A DNA stretch of 64,000 bases from assembly GCA_964540515.1 (NCBI GenBank), contig CAZIMS010000003.1:62001-126000 (forward strand). Reading direction: 5' to 3'. The notes below the pieces were generated by a model. It worked only from the letters and a program-made list of their open reading frames with translations. It searched no databases and was not told the origin of the DNA. The stretch's first letter is position 1. The number at the start of each line of letters is the position of its first letter. Shown here piece after piece: positions 7,815 to 16,029 of the stretch. This stretch comes from JAOAGA01 sp964540515 (lineage in GTDB: Bacteria > CALINM01). The position numbers were made by a program, and so were the translations under genes.

Positions 7815-8831
7815 ATGAGTATTGTGGCGATTGATATAGGTTTTGGTTATACTAAAGCAACAAACGGCAGTAATGATTTGATTTTTAAGTCCATTCTTGG
7901 AGAGGCAACAGATATACAGTTTCAGGATGAGCTTTTCCCCAGAAAAAAGCAAGACCTTTTAAACATTAAGATAGAGGGGAAAAATTTTTTTGTTGGTGAG
8001 CTCGCAGAAAGGCAGTCAAATGTTAGGCTTTTCACACTTGACCAGACTCAGTTTATAACGCAGTTTGCAAAGGTACTTGCCCTTGTCACCTTAGGGAATA
8101 TGGTAGATAATTATGATAATGTTAATCTTGTTACTGGCCTACCTGTAGGATATTATAAGCAATATAAGGATGCCTTAGCCTCTAATCTTTTAGGAGAACA
8201 CAAGTTCTCTCTCGTAAAAAGCTCTAATGAAGAGATAGAAAAGATATTTACAATTAGCAAAATTAGGATAATCCCCCAGCCCTATGGTAGCCTTCTTAAT
8301 GTATTTCTTGATGATGAGGGGAAGGCTAAAAATACAGATATCTTTAAGCAAAAAATTGGCATTATTGATATCGGTTTCAGAACTACGGACTATATTATCT
8401 CAGACAAGCTTCAGTACTCAGAGAGGGGTAGCAAAACTACCGATAACGGTATCTCTAAGGCCTTTTCTGTTATTGCCAATAAGCTTAGAGAAAAAAGTGG
8501 AGTTAACGTAGAGATATTTAAGATCTATGATTCTATAATCAAAGGTAGTATTAAGATTAAAGGTAAGGAGTATGATTTAACAGCTGTAAGAGAACAGGTG
8601 CTACAACAGTTGGCTTCACAGATTGCTTCTGATACGGAAAGATTCTGGATTGATGATTGGGATATAGATACTGTTTTAATAAGCGGTGGTGGCGGAACGT
8701 TGTTAGAGAAATATCTAAAACCTTTACTTGCTAATGCTCAGGCAGCCTTTGATAGTTCAGTTGATGGAAGGTTTTTTAATGTTAAAGGTTACTTAAAATA
8801 TGGAAAAAGTATCTGGTTTGGAGAAAAATAG
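7815..8831 (+). CDS. ParM/StbA-like actin-family ATPase
   Basis: The 338-residue protein carries the actin/Hsp70 ATPase signature. Phosphate-1 loop DIGFGYTK is at about residues 7-14, phosphate-2 IIDIGFRTTDY near 188-198 and adenosine motif VLISGGGGTLL near 293-303. The spacing and N-terminal domain match ParM/StbA and archaeal actin-like (Ta0583/Alp) proteins rather than MreB or FtsA. ParM forms dynamic filaments that push plasmids apart with ParR and a centromere. Here no ParR-like small DNA-binding gene follows; a purine permease starts 6 bases after. An AAAGGAG Shine-Dalgarno precedes the ATG. An orphan chromosomal filament with an unknown cargo is likely (inference). Confidence 0.8.
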   Translation: MSIVAIDIGFGYTKATNGSNDLIFKSILGEATDIQFQDELFPRKKQDLLNIKIEGKNFFVGELAERQSNVRLFTLDQTQFITQFAKVLALVTLGNMVDNYDNVNLVTGLPVGYYKQYKDALASNLLGEHKFSLVKSSNEEIEKIFTISKIRIIPQPYGSLLNVFLDDEGKAKNTDIFKQKIGIIDIGFRTTDYIISDKLQYSERGSKTTDNGISKAFSVIANKLREKSGVNVEIFKIYDSIIKGSIKIKGKEYDLTAVREQVLQQLASQIASDTERFWIDDWDIDTVLISGGGGTLLEKYLKPLLANAQAAFDSSVDGRFFNVKGYLKYGKSIWFGEK

Positions 8832-8836
8832 TTGTT

Positions 8837-10153
8837 ATGATACTTGATAGACTTTTCTTTAAAGGAAGAGTCATAGACATAAAAACAGAGATAGAGGGTG
8901 GTTTTGCCACCTTCTTTACTATGTGTTATATAATCTTTGTCCAACCAGCAATTCTTTCAAAGTTAGGAATGGATTTTGGTCCCGTTATGGTTGCTACATG
9001 TATCTCATCGGCTGTAGCGACTATTTTAATGGGGCTATTAGCAAACTACCCAATAGCCTTAGCACCAGGCATGGGACATAATTTTTTATTTGTTATTACG
9101 GCTACATCTTTAGCCATTAGTTGGGAGAAGGCCTTAGGAATTATCTTTATATCAGGGAGTCTTTTTATAATTCTTTCGGTTATCCCTTTTAGGGAGAAAA
9201 TAATAAATGATATGCCCAACAGTCTTAAATATGGTATATCGGTAGGGATAGGACTATTAATAACATTAATAGGATTGCAGTGGGCTGGTATAGTGGTATC
9301 AAAGCCTGGAACGTTTATAGGACTTGGTGAGTTAGCCTTTTTACCTGTAATAATCACATTAATTGGTCTTTTGATTATAATATTTCTTCATATAAAGGGG
9401 TTTAGATCGGCTGTTTTGTGGGGTATTTTAGGTTCCACCATAGTTTCTTTGCTCACAGGGGTATCAAAGTTTCACGGTGTCGTTAGCCTCCCACCATCTA
9501 TAGAGCCAACATTTTTTAAGTTTCAGCTTTTAGATATAATTTCTATTGACTATCTTACTCCTATTTTTATTTTTTTGTTTCTTGATGTCTTTGATACGGT
9601 GGGCACATTAGTGGGCGTAGGAGAACAGGGTGGTTTTATACATCAAGGTAAGCTACCCCGAGCAAAATCAGCCTTTATGGCAGATGCTATTGGTACTTTA
9701 ACAGGTAGTATATTAGGCACCTCTACAGTAACAAGCTACATAGAAAGTGCTTCAGGCATAAGTGTTGGGGCTAAGACAGGTCTTGCAAGTATCGTAACAG
9801 GGTTACTTTTTATTGTTGCCCTTTTCTTTTATCCCCTTGTTCAGACCGTAGGTGGTGGCTATGAATTCAATGGTTATTACTATTATCCCACCATATCTTC
9901 GGCACTTATCTTTGTAGGCTTTTTAATGACCCAAAATGTAAAGAAGATTAATTTTAAAGACCTCGAAGAGGGTTTTCCTGCCTTTATTTCAATGATAATG
10001 ATACCTCTAACCTTTAGCATAACCGATGGGATAGCCTTTGGCTTCATAAGCTATAGTCTCATTGAGATCTTTAAAGGTAGGCTCAAAGAGCAAAACAAAC
10101 TTGTTTTTACAATCTCCCTAATTTTTCTTCTGAAATATATATTCATTTCATGA
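8837..10153 (+). CDS. NCS2-family purine permease (AzgA/PbuG type)
   Basis: A 438-residue inner-membrane protein with about 12-14 hydrophobic helices. Family marks are the opening FEGGFATFFTMCYIIFVQP-like stretch (residues 15-33, IEGGFATFFTMCYIIFV), LAPGMGHNFLF near 73-83, FLFLDVFDTVGTL near 247-259 and GTSTVTSYIESASGI near 295-309. These match the AzgA/PbuG branch, which imports adenine, guanine or hypoxanthine with protons. The usual APGMG(A/L)NAFF is altered to APGMGHNFLF, so the exact purine is uncertain. Its end overlaps the next start by four bases (ATGA), which implies translational coupling to the GlcD-type oxidase. No purine riboswitch is visible upstream. Confidence 0.9.
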   Translation: MILDRLFFKGRVIDIKTEIEGGFATFFTMCYIIFVQPAILSKLGMDFGPVMVATCISSAVATILMGLLANYPIALAPGMGHNFLFVITATSLAISWEKALGIIFISGSLFIILSVIPFREKIINDMPNSLKYGISVGIGLLITLIGLQWAGIVVSKPGTFIGLGELAFLPVIITLIGLLIIIFLHIKGFRSAVLWGILGSTIVSLLTGVSKFHGVVSLPPSIEPTFFKFQLLDIISIDYLTPIFIFLFLDVFDTVGTLVGVGEQGGFIHQGKLPRAKSAFMADAIGTLTGSILGTSTVTSYIESASGISVGAKTGLASIVTGLLFIVALFFYPLVQTVGGGYEFNGYYYYPTISSALIFVGFLMTQNVKKINFKDLEEGFPAFISMIMIPLTFSITDGIAFGFISYSLIEIFKGRLKEQNKLVFTISLIFLLKYIFIS

Positions 10154-11505
10154 AAGATAAAATTATCAACATTATAGAAAAAAGCTTTGACAGGGAAGAT
10201 CTTTTTCTCTCAGATATCCCAGAAAAATATCATTATGATGAATCAACTATCTATAAGGCTGAACCAGAGGCAGTATTTTTACCTGATTGTGCAGAAAAAA
10301 TAATAGATTTTATAAAGATTGCTAATGAAAGCAATATCAAAATTATCCCCCGAGGCGCAGGCACAGGGGTATGCGGTGGAGCTGTAGCTACTTATGGTGG
10401 GGTTATTTTATCTCTTGAAAGGATGGATAAGATTCTTGACATAGATGAGACAAATCTGACTGCAACTGTTTATGGTGGTTTAATAAATGGTTTTTTGAAG
10501 GAAGAGCTCAAAAAAATTGGATATTATTATCCACCAGATCCACAGAGTTTTGAGACCTCAACCATTGGGGGTAATATCGCTACAAATGCTGGAGGCCCTT
10601 CTGCCATAAAGTATGGCACAACAAAAGATTATGTAATGTCTCTTTCTGTAATTACAGGGGAGGGGATACAGTTAAATACTGGCGGTAAAGTCTATAAATG
10701 TTCTTCTGGTTATAATCTAAATGAGCTTTTTATCGGTTCAGAGGGCACACTTGGTATAATCCTTACGGCTACATTAAACTTTATAAGGTTACCAGAAAAA
10801 AAGGTATTCTTTCTCGTCCCTTTTCAAAATGTATTAGATGTGATGACCTTTTTTAGAGAAAGCATAAAGTCTCATATTAATTTTTCTGCCTTAGAGTTTA
10901 TAGATGAGAGCGCCAAAAGGTTAGTGGAGATTTTTCTAAAGAGGAAACTACCTAAATCTGATATTGCCAGCTGCTATCTCTTCATAGAATATGAAGGAGA
11001 TATTGATGAAAACAAAATATTTGAGCTTATTGAGAAGAGTAAGGGGCTGGAGCTTTTTTATGCAAAGGATAAAAATCAGGAAGAGAGACTATGGGAGGCA
11101 AGAAGAAAGATTGCCTATGCTGTAAAAGATTACGCTAAGAAGGTCTATAAGGCAGATGTAGTGGTGCCAAGAGGAAGCATACCAATTTTTTTAGAGAAGC
11201 TTAGGAAGTTTGAAAGTGATGATTTGATTATAGCTACCTTTGGTCATATAGGTGATGGCAATATTCATCTAAACATCCTTGATAGAGATGGCGATAAACC
11301 AAATGAGTCTTATGAGCTAATGAGAAAGGTTATGGCCATAGTAAATGAACTAAAGGGTTTCCCATCAGGAGAACATGGCATAGGTTTAGCTAAAAAAGAG
11401 TTTTTAAAAAACTTTTTTTCGGTTTATCATATAGATAGGTGGAAAGCTATAAAAAGGGTTTTTGACCCAAAAAATATAATGAATCCAGGTAAGATCTTTG
11501 ATTAA
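10150..11505 (+). CDS. FAD-binding 2-hydroxyacid oxidase (GlcD/D-lactate dehydrogenase type)
   Basis: The 451-residue flavoprotein has the PCMH FAD-binding fold in its first half (PRGAGTGVCGGAVA near 70-83; GGNIATNAGGPSAIKYGTT near 140-158). The C-terminal cap carries the metal/substrate motifs GHIGDGNIHLN near 365-375 and SGEHGIGLAKKE near 412-423. This is the GlcD/Dld family oxidising glycolate, D-lactate or D-2-hydroxy acids and passing electrons to an Fe-S partner or quinone. No GlcF-like Fe-S subunit sits next to it. The incomplete CCG-domain protein at the right edge of the window is about 52 kb away. The actual hydroxyacid is not predictable. Confidence 0.9.
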   Translation: MKDKIINIIEKSFDREDLFLSDIPEKYHYDESTIYKAEPEAVFLPDCAEKIIDFIKIANESNIKIIPRGAGTGVCGGAVATYGGVILSLERMDKILDIDETNLTATVYGGLINGFLKEELKKIGYYYPPDPQSFETSTIGGNIATNAGGPSAIKYGTTKDYVMSLSVITGEGIQLNTGGKVYKCSSGYNLNELFIGSEGTLGIILTATLNFIRLPEKKVFFLVPFQNVLDVMTFFRESIKSHINFSALEFIDESAKRLVEIFLKRKLPKSDIASCYLFIEYEGDIDENKIFELIEKSKGLELFYAKDKNQEERLWEARRKIAYAVKDYAKKVYKADVVVPRGSIPIFLEKLRKFESDDLIIATFGHIGDGNIHLNILDRDGDKPNESYELMRKVMAIVNELKGFPSGEHGIGLAKKEFLKNFFSVYHIDRWKAIKRVFDPKNIMNPGKIFD

Positions 11506-12640
11506 TAGAAAAGTTTTTTTGTTTATCCTAATTTTAATAACCTTTACAGGTTGTTTCTTAGTAGTCACTCACGAAGATAGGGATCCAACGGTACTTGCTG
11601 TTCACCTTCTGCCGCCCAAGCTTGAAGAGCTTAAACCAGAAAAACCCATTGATAGTTTTGTTGCCATATTCCCCTTTTATTTTGATATAAAGTTTTCAGA
11701 AAAGGGCTACCCCTATTTTCTTGATTACTCCCATTTACCAAGAGAGTTTAATGAAAACTTGGCAGTCCTTTTAGAGAACGGAATTTTTACAAAAGTAGAT
11801 ATTGCCGGTGAGCTAACTACACTAAAAGATAAAGATTTTTATGTTAAAACCCTACAAGATTTAAATTATGATACTGGCATATATGGTAGTGTAAAAAAAT
11901 TCCACATGGAGAAGAAGGGCGATTACTGGATTGGTGAAGTGCTTATAGAATATAATATTGTTAGCTATGATGGATTTGAGGTAGGTAAGTATGTATTTGA
12001 GAGAAAATTCGATAATATTCAGGTACCTGAAAACCTCATAGCACCCTATGAGATTGCCTATGTAGCCAATACTATCTTAAACCCTGCATATGAAGATATC
12101 ATTAAAAATTCCATCGCAAATAGGCAGATTATTGAAGTCCACCGTAGTCTAAAAGAGGTTATAAAAGGTAAAGGTATCATAACCTTCAGAAGGCTGGGGA
12201 AGATGAAAGGTAAATCAAAAGTGCTTATAGATGTAACGACAAGAATAATGATTAATGATTTACCTGTCTTACCCTTTGCAAAAAAAGAAAGAAAAGAAGA
12301 GCAAGCGAAAAAATTTATAGAAGAAAGTACAAAAAGAAATGAGTATCTCCTATCTTTAACGGTTAAGGAAACAAAAGAAGAGATATTTCCTCTCGCTAAA
12401 GGCAAGCTTATTTATGATAGCTTAAACGATATATTTTGGGTACAGTTTCAGGAGGTAAAGGAGTTTAATATCACACCAGGTAAGGTTTTGGTAGTTGCAA
12501 GCTTTTCTGTACCAAAAGTTAAGGAAGTTATAACGAAGGGGATATATGTTGATGTAAATCCAGACAAGGCAGCTACTTTGGGGCTTAATATAATGTGTGA
12601 AACAAAAAACAATCTGGTTGATATGGGTTTTGTTAAATGA
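11498..12640 (+). CDS. Hypothetical lipoprotein
   Basis: The 380-residue product begins at a TTG (11498) that overlaps the previous gene by 8 bases. No ATG exists close by, and the first residues form a good lipoprotein signal ending in TFTGC, so Cys19 is the likely lipidated residue. The central part (about 55-200) has VAIFPFYFD..., FNENLAVLLENG and YGSVKKF, a pattern seen in outer-membrane-associated lipoproteins that resemble DUF799/GNA1162-like proteins. I regard that resemblance as weak. The C-terminal half is beta-rich with charged loops and no catalytic motif. It is coupled to the downstream DUF512 gene by a 4-base overlap. Function unknown. Confidence 0.65.
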   Translation: MINRKVFLFILILITFTGCFLVVTHEDRDPTVLAVHLLPPKLEELKPEKPIDSFVAIFPFYFDIKFSEKGYPYFLDYSHLPREFNENLAVLLENGIFTKVDIAGELTTLKDKDFYVKTLQDLNYDTGIYGSVKKFHMEKKGDYWIGEVLIEYNIVSYDGFEVGKYVFERKFDNIQVPENLIAPYEIAYVANTILNPAYEDIIKNSIANRQIIEVHRSLKEVIKGKGIITFRRLGKMKGKSKVLIDVTTRIMINDLPVLPFAKKERKEEQAKKFIEESTKRNEYLLSLTVKETKEEIFPLAKGKLIYDSLNDIFWVQFQEVKEFNITPGKVLVVASFSVPKVKEVITKGIYVDVNPDKAATLGLNIMCETKNNLVDMGFVK

Positions 12641-13941
12641 TTGAGATTAATAATGATGGGGGTGCCTTAAAAAAGATTAAACTTCCCTTTAAACCAAAAT
12701 ACATAAAATCAGTTGATGGTACCGAAGTAATAGATATATTTGATATATTTTACAGATCTGGAGAAGAAAAGGTTTCTGTTAGATTTTTGGGAAAAAACGG
12801 TGAATCAAAAGAGGTAAAAATAAGAGGCGAGTTCTTAAATTTATTCAGTTACGAGCCAATTAATCCCAAAAGATGTGGCTGTAAATGCATTTTTTGTTTT
12901 GTAGATCAGTTACCAAAAGGTTTAAGATCAGCCTTATATCACAAAGACGAAGACTATAGGTTGTCCTATCTCTATGGCAATTATGTGACTTTGGCAAACA
13001 TCACTAAAGCTGATATAGAGAGAATTATAAAATACAAGCTTACTCCTCTATACATCTCTGTTCATTCAACCGATGAAACTATAAGAAGATTGATGCTTGG
13101 CAGAAAGAAACTAACCCCCATATTGGAGTTACTTTATGAGCTAAGAAAAGGCGGAATTAAGTTTCACTGTCAGATAGTTCTTTGTCCAGATATTAATGAT
13201 AATGAGAATTTAAATAAAACAATAAAAGACTTAAGTAATCTTTATCCAGCGGTAGAATCAGTAGCAGTTGTACCTGTGGGACTAACAAAGCATAGGGAAG
13301 GTTTGTTTAAGCTTAGACAAGTGGAAAAAAAAGATGCAGAAAGGGCATATAAAATTGTTGCGGAGTTACAGAAAAGATTTATTAAAACTTTGAAAAGACC
13401 CTTTGTATATCTCTCTGATGAGTTCTATATTTTGCTTAATAAAGATATACCTCCAAGAAATTTTTACAAAGACTTTTCTCAATATGAGAATGGGGTAGGT
13501 ATCCTAAGAAAATTTATTGATAATGCAGAGAGGTTTTTAAAGAGAGAGATAGTTCAGATAAACGATAAGAGAAAAATTGGTTTATTAACAGGTGAGTTGG
13601 CCTATGGAATTGTTAAAAAATATATTGATATTTTTTCAGAAAAGCTAAAATTAGAGATAGAACTTATCCCAGTAAAAAACTATACTTTCGGTGATACTGT
13701 TACGGTTACAGGCTTAATCACAGCCTTTGATATTATAAAAAATATAGGAGGCAAAAAATTTGACTTAATACTCATTCCAAATATTATGCTTAAAGAGAAG
13801 TCCAAGTATTTTCTTGATGATATCTCCATAGAAGAGTTGTCTAAGAGGTTAGCAACGGAAATTTTAGAGTTTGAGCCAACCTTAAGTGGCTTGTATAATA
13901 AAATTATAAGATGGACAAGAAGTAATAGAGCTAATATATAA
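12637..13941 (+). CDS. DUF512 family radical SAM-like protein
   Basis: The 434-residue protein matches the DUF512 family. It has a short N-terminal PDZ-like region (about 1-65), then a cysteine cluster CxxxCxxC in CKCIFCFVDQLPKGLR near 80-95. The family-defining DYRLSYLYGNYVTL follows near 106-119. A C-terminal domain (about 310-434) carries TGELAYGI and DTVTVTGLI. Family members often lie next to the GTPase der/engA, but that gene is absent here. The reaction is unknown; a 4Fe-4S radical SAM chemistry is inferred from the cysteines. The start overlaps the lipoprotein stop (ATGA). The AMMECR1 gene follows after 21 bases. Confidence 0.88.
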   Translation: MIEINNDGGALKKIKLPFKPKYIKSVDGTEVIDIFDIFYRSGEEKVSVRFLGKNGESKEVKIRGEFLNLFSYEPINPKRCGCKCIFCFVDQLPKGLRSALYHKDEDYRLSYLYGNYVTLANITKADIERIIKYKLTPLYISVHSTDETIRRLMLGRKKLTPILELLYELRKGGIKFHCQIVLCPDINDNENLNKTIKDLSNLYPAVESVAVVPVGLTKHREGLFKLRQVEKKDAERAYKIVAELQKRFIKTLKRPFVYLSDEFYILLNKDIPPRNFYKDFSQYENGVGILRKFIDNAERFLKREIVQINDKRKIGLLTGELAYGIVKKYIDIFSEKLKLEIELIPVKNYTFGDTVTVTGLITAFDIIKNIGGKKFDLILIPNIMLKEKSKYFLDDISIEELSKRLATEILEFEPTLSGLYNKIIRWTRSNRANI

Positions 13942-13962
13942 TTTCAGAAAAGAAGGGATGCG

Positions 13963-14526
13963 ATGATTGATTATGTTAAATTAACTAAAGAGGAAAAGAG
14001 GGCACTATTAGATATTGCAAAAAAAACTATTGAATATCGATTAATAAATAGAAACATATCAGACTTAATAACAAAAGAGAAGCGGCTCTATGAGTTAAAG
14101 CTGGGCTGTTTTGTTACTCTCAAAAAGAAAGGTGACCTAAGAGGCTGTATCGGAACTTTTGTGTCAAGAGATAATCTTGTAGAGAATGTAAAAAAGATGG
14201 CCGTAGCTGCTGCCTTTGATGACCCCAGGTTTTATGATGTTACCTTGGACGAGTTAAAGGATCTTTCTGTTGAGATATCTGTACTCTATCCACTTATAAA
14301 AATAAATAGCATAGAAGAGATTAAGGTTGGTAGAGATGGGCTATATGTCATATATGGTTATTATAGTGGAGTACTTCTACCTCAGGTAGCTCTTGAGTAT
14401 GGATGGAGTAGAGAAGAGTTTTTATCCCATACCTGCATAAAAGCAGGATTACCACAAGATGCATGGAAAAACTTAGATATTGAAATATATCGCTTTGAGG
14501 CAGAAGTTTTTGGAGAGGTAGATTGA
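13963..14526 (+). CDS. amrA: AMMECR1-domain protein (AmrA)
   Basis: The 187-residue protein has the AMMECR1 hallmark LRGCIGTF near 59-66, plus FDDPRFYDVTLDEL near 84-97, VEISVL near 102-107 and LLPQVALEYGW near 136-146. This is a conserved single domain, present in archaea, bacteria and eukaryotes, of unknown biochemical role. In many bacteria it is paired with an MEMO-like AmrB and a radical SAM AmrS. Here only a DUF512 protein with a radical-SAM-like cluster is adjacent; no MEMO gene is visible. GGGATGCG is the region before the ATG, a modest Shine-Dalgarno. Confidence 0.9.
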   Translation: MIDYVKLTKEEKRALLDIAKKTIEYRLINRNISDLITKEKRLYELKLGCFVTLKKKGDLRGCIGTFVSRDNLVENVKKMAVAAAFDDPRFYDVTLDELKDLSVEISVLYPLIKINSIEEIKVGRDGLYVIYGYYSGVLLPQVALEYGWSREEFLSHTCIKAGLPQDAWKNLDIEIYRFEAEVFGEVD

Positions 14527-14565
14527 TTACTCCCCTTTACTTTAAATAAAAATCTTGGAGGTAAT

Positions 14566-15351
14566 ATGAAAGCTTTAATTATTGTATTATTTATATTAGT
14601 TTCAACCAATCTCAGTTATGGTTTTGGTAAAGATAGTCAAGGCTGTGCAACTGATTGCCTTTCCTGCCATAAAATGACAAAAGAAGAGGCAGTAGGCATT
14701 CTAAAAAATGTGGATCCTGATGTTAAAGTTGAGAAGGTAAGCATTGCTCCTGCAAAGGGACTCTTTGAAATAGTAGTGAAAAAAAATGACGCTCAAGGTG
14801 TTTTGTATATAGATTTCTCAAAAAAATATCTTATTCTTGGAAAAATAATTGATATAGCAGGCAGGAAGGATTTAACACAGGAAAGAATTGAGAAAGAGCA
14901 AAAATTAGATGTAAAAAAGATTGATACAAGAAATACCGTTATTATGGGCAATCCCAAAGGAAAAAAGAAGATCTATGTCTTTGACGACCCAGAATGCTCC
15001 TTTTGTAAAAAACTCCATGTGACATTGTCAGAAATGGTTAAAGAAGACAAGGAGTTAGCTGTTTATATTCTTTTATTTGGTTTGGATATACATCCCAATG
15101 CAAAGTGGAAGTCTGATTCAATTTTATGTACCGCCAAAAAGAACATGACTAAGGCCCTCGAGATGTTAGAGGATAGCTTTGCAGACAAAGAAATTCCAAA
15201 GATTGATTGTGGTGAATCACTTAGCGAGTTCAACAAAAACTTAGCAAGAAAATTAGGTGTTGGAGCAACTCCTACAATGGTTTTTCAGGATGGCAAGGTA
15301 CTTATGGGAGCAAGGACAAAAGAGGAGATAAAAAAATATCTTAATAAATAA
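14566..15351 (+). CDS. DsbC-like periplasmic disulfide isomerase with an N-terminal CXXCH motif
   Basis: The 261-residue protein has a signal peptide (about 1-19) and a thioredoxin-fold C-terminal domain. The active-site CSFC (Cys144, Cys147) lies in DDPECSFCKKLH, and the cis-proline loop is GATPTMVF near 234-241. DsbC proteins dimerise by the N-terminal domain and repair wrong disulfides in the periplasm. Just after the signal are Cys27, Cys31, Cys34 and His35 (ATDCLSCHKM). CLSCH is a formal haem c attachment motif, and a Cys-rich start like this is common in DsbC homologues of anaerobes. It may bind haem, a metal or form a disulfide. The Shine-Dalgarno TTGGAGG precedes the ATG. A partner DsbD is not in view. 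Confidence 0.87.
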   Translation: MKALIIVLFILVSTNLSYGFGKDSQGCATDCLSCHKMTKEEAVGILKNVDPDVKVEKVSIAPAKGLFEIVVKKNDAQGVLYIDFSKKYLILGKIIDIAGRKDLTQERIEKEQKLDVKKIDTRNTVIMGNPKGKKKIYVFDDPECSFCKKLHVTLSEMVKEDKELAVYILLFGLDIHPNAKWKSDSILCTAKKNMTKALEMLEDSFADKEIPKIDCGESLSEFNKNLARKLGVGATPTMVFQDGKVLMGARTKEEIKKYLNK

Positions 15352-15367
15352 AAGAACATTAAAAAAG

Positions 15368-15409
15368 TTGACTTATCTTAAGAAATATTTTATGTTCATA
15401 TTATGAACA
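15368..15409 (+). promoter_or_regulatory. Promoter and palindromic operator overlapping the start of the wHTH regulator
   Basis: TTGACT (15368-15373), a 17-base spacer and TATGTT (15391-15396) form a good sigma-70 promoter. A perfect inverted repeat, TGTTCAT (15393-15399), ATT and ATGAACA (15403-15409), covers the -10 box, the expected +1 and the start codon. The expected transcription start coincides with the ATG at 15403, and no Shine-Dalgarno exists. The layout suggests a leaderless, autoregulated mRNA. Confidence 0.55.
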
Positions 15410-16011
15410 AAAATGAAGATAGGTTAACTGATGAGATAATAGCTCTAAAAATTCTTGATGAGATAGAAGAAGATAGTCATATAACCCAAAGAGACTTAAG
15501 TAAGAGATTAGGTATTGCTTTAGGTTTGGTTAATACCTATATTAAGCACTTTGTCAAGAAAGGTTATATAAGGGTTACACAGTTTCCTCAAACAAGATAC
15601 ACATATTTATTAACACCTACTGGAATATCCGAGAAGTCAAGATTAGTCTATAAACACATAAGTTATTACAACAATCTCTTTAAGACTGTTCGTCAAGATA
15701 GCTTAACCCTTTTTAAAAAGCTTAAAAAAGAAGGGGTTAGAGAGATAGCCTTTTGCGGTGTTGATGAGGTAGCGGAGATATCCTATTTATCACTAAAAGA
15801 AGTGGGCATAAAACTTCTTGCCGTTTATGACACAGAGCAAAAAGGCAAGTTTTTAGATTATCAAATAGAAAACATTAATAAAATTAAGCCTAATATTAAC
15901 ACAAGGATATATATTTCTTCACTAAAGAAGAAAAAAGAGATATACAACAGTTTAATCAGTTTTGGCATAAAAAGTGATAACATCAGCTATTTAGGCACTT
16001 TGGCAGATTAA
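15403..16011 (+). CDS. Winged-helix regulator of the polysaccharide locus (EPS-associated MarR-like)
   Basis: The 202-residue protein has an N-terminal winged helix (about 5-85: ITQRDLSKRLGIALGLVNTYIKHFVKKGYI, quoted here only by position 27-56). Its LTPTGISEKSRL tail is typical of regulators called EPS-associated MarR family. Residues 100-200 look like a small Rossmann/CoA-binding-like module (REIAFCGVDEVAEISYLSL) also found in such regulators of capsule loci. It is the first gene of the polysaccharide cluster and sits 18 bases before the WbpA-like gene. The palindrome across its own start codon suggests that it represses itself and perhaps the locus. The ligand is unknown. Confidence 0.75.
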   Translation: MNKNEDRLTDEIIALKILDEIEEDSHITQRDLSKRLGIALGLVNTYIKHFVKKGYIRVTQFPQTRYTYLLTPTGISEKSRLVYKHISYYNNLFKTVRQDSLTLFKKLKKEGVREIAFCGVDEVAEISYLSLKEVGIKLLAVYDTEQKGKFLDYQIENINKIKPNINTRIYISSLKKKKEIYNSLISFGIKSDNISYLGTLAD

Positions 16012-16029
16012 TTAAAATAGGAGCAAAAG

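Noticed and set aside
7815..8831. Integrated plasmid around the ParM-like gene
   Set aside because: No replication, mobilisation or partition partner genes are next to it; both sides are ordinary chromosomal genes.
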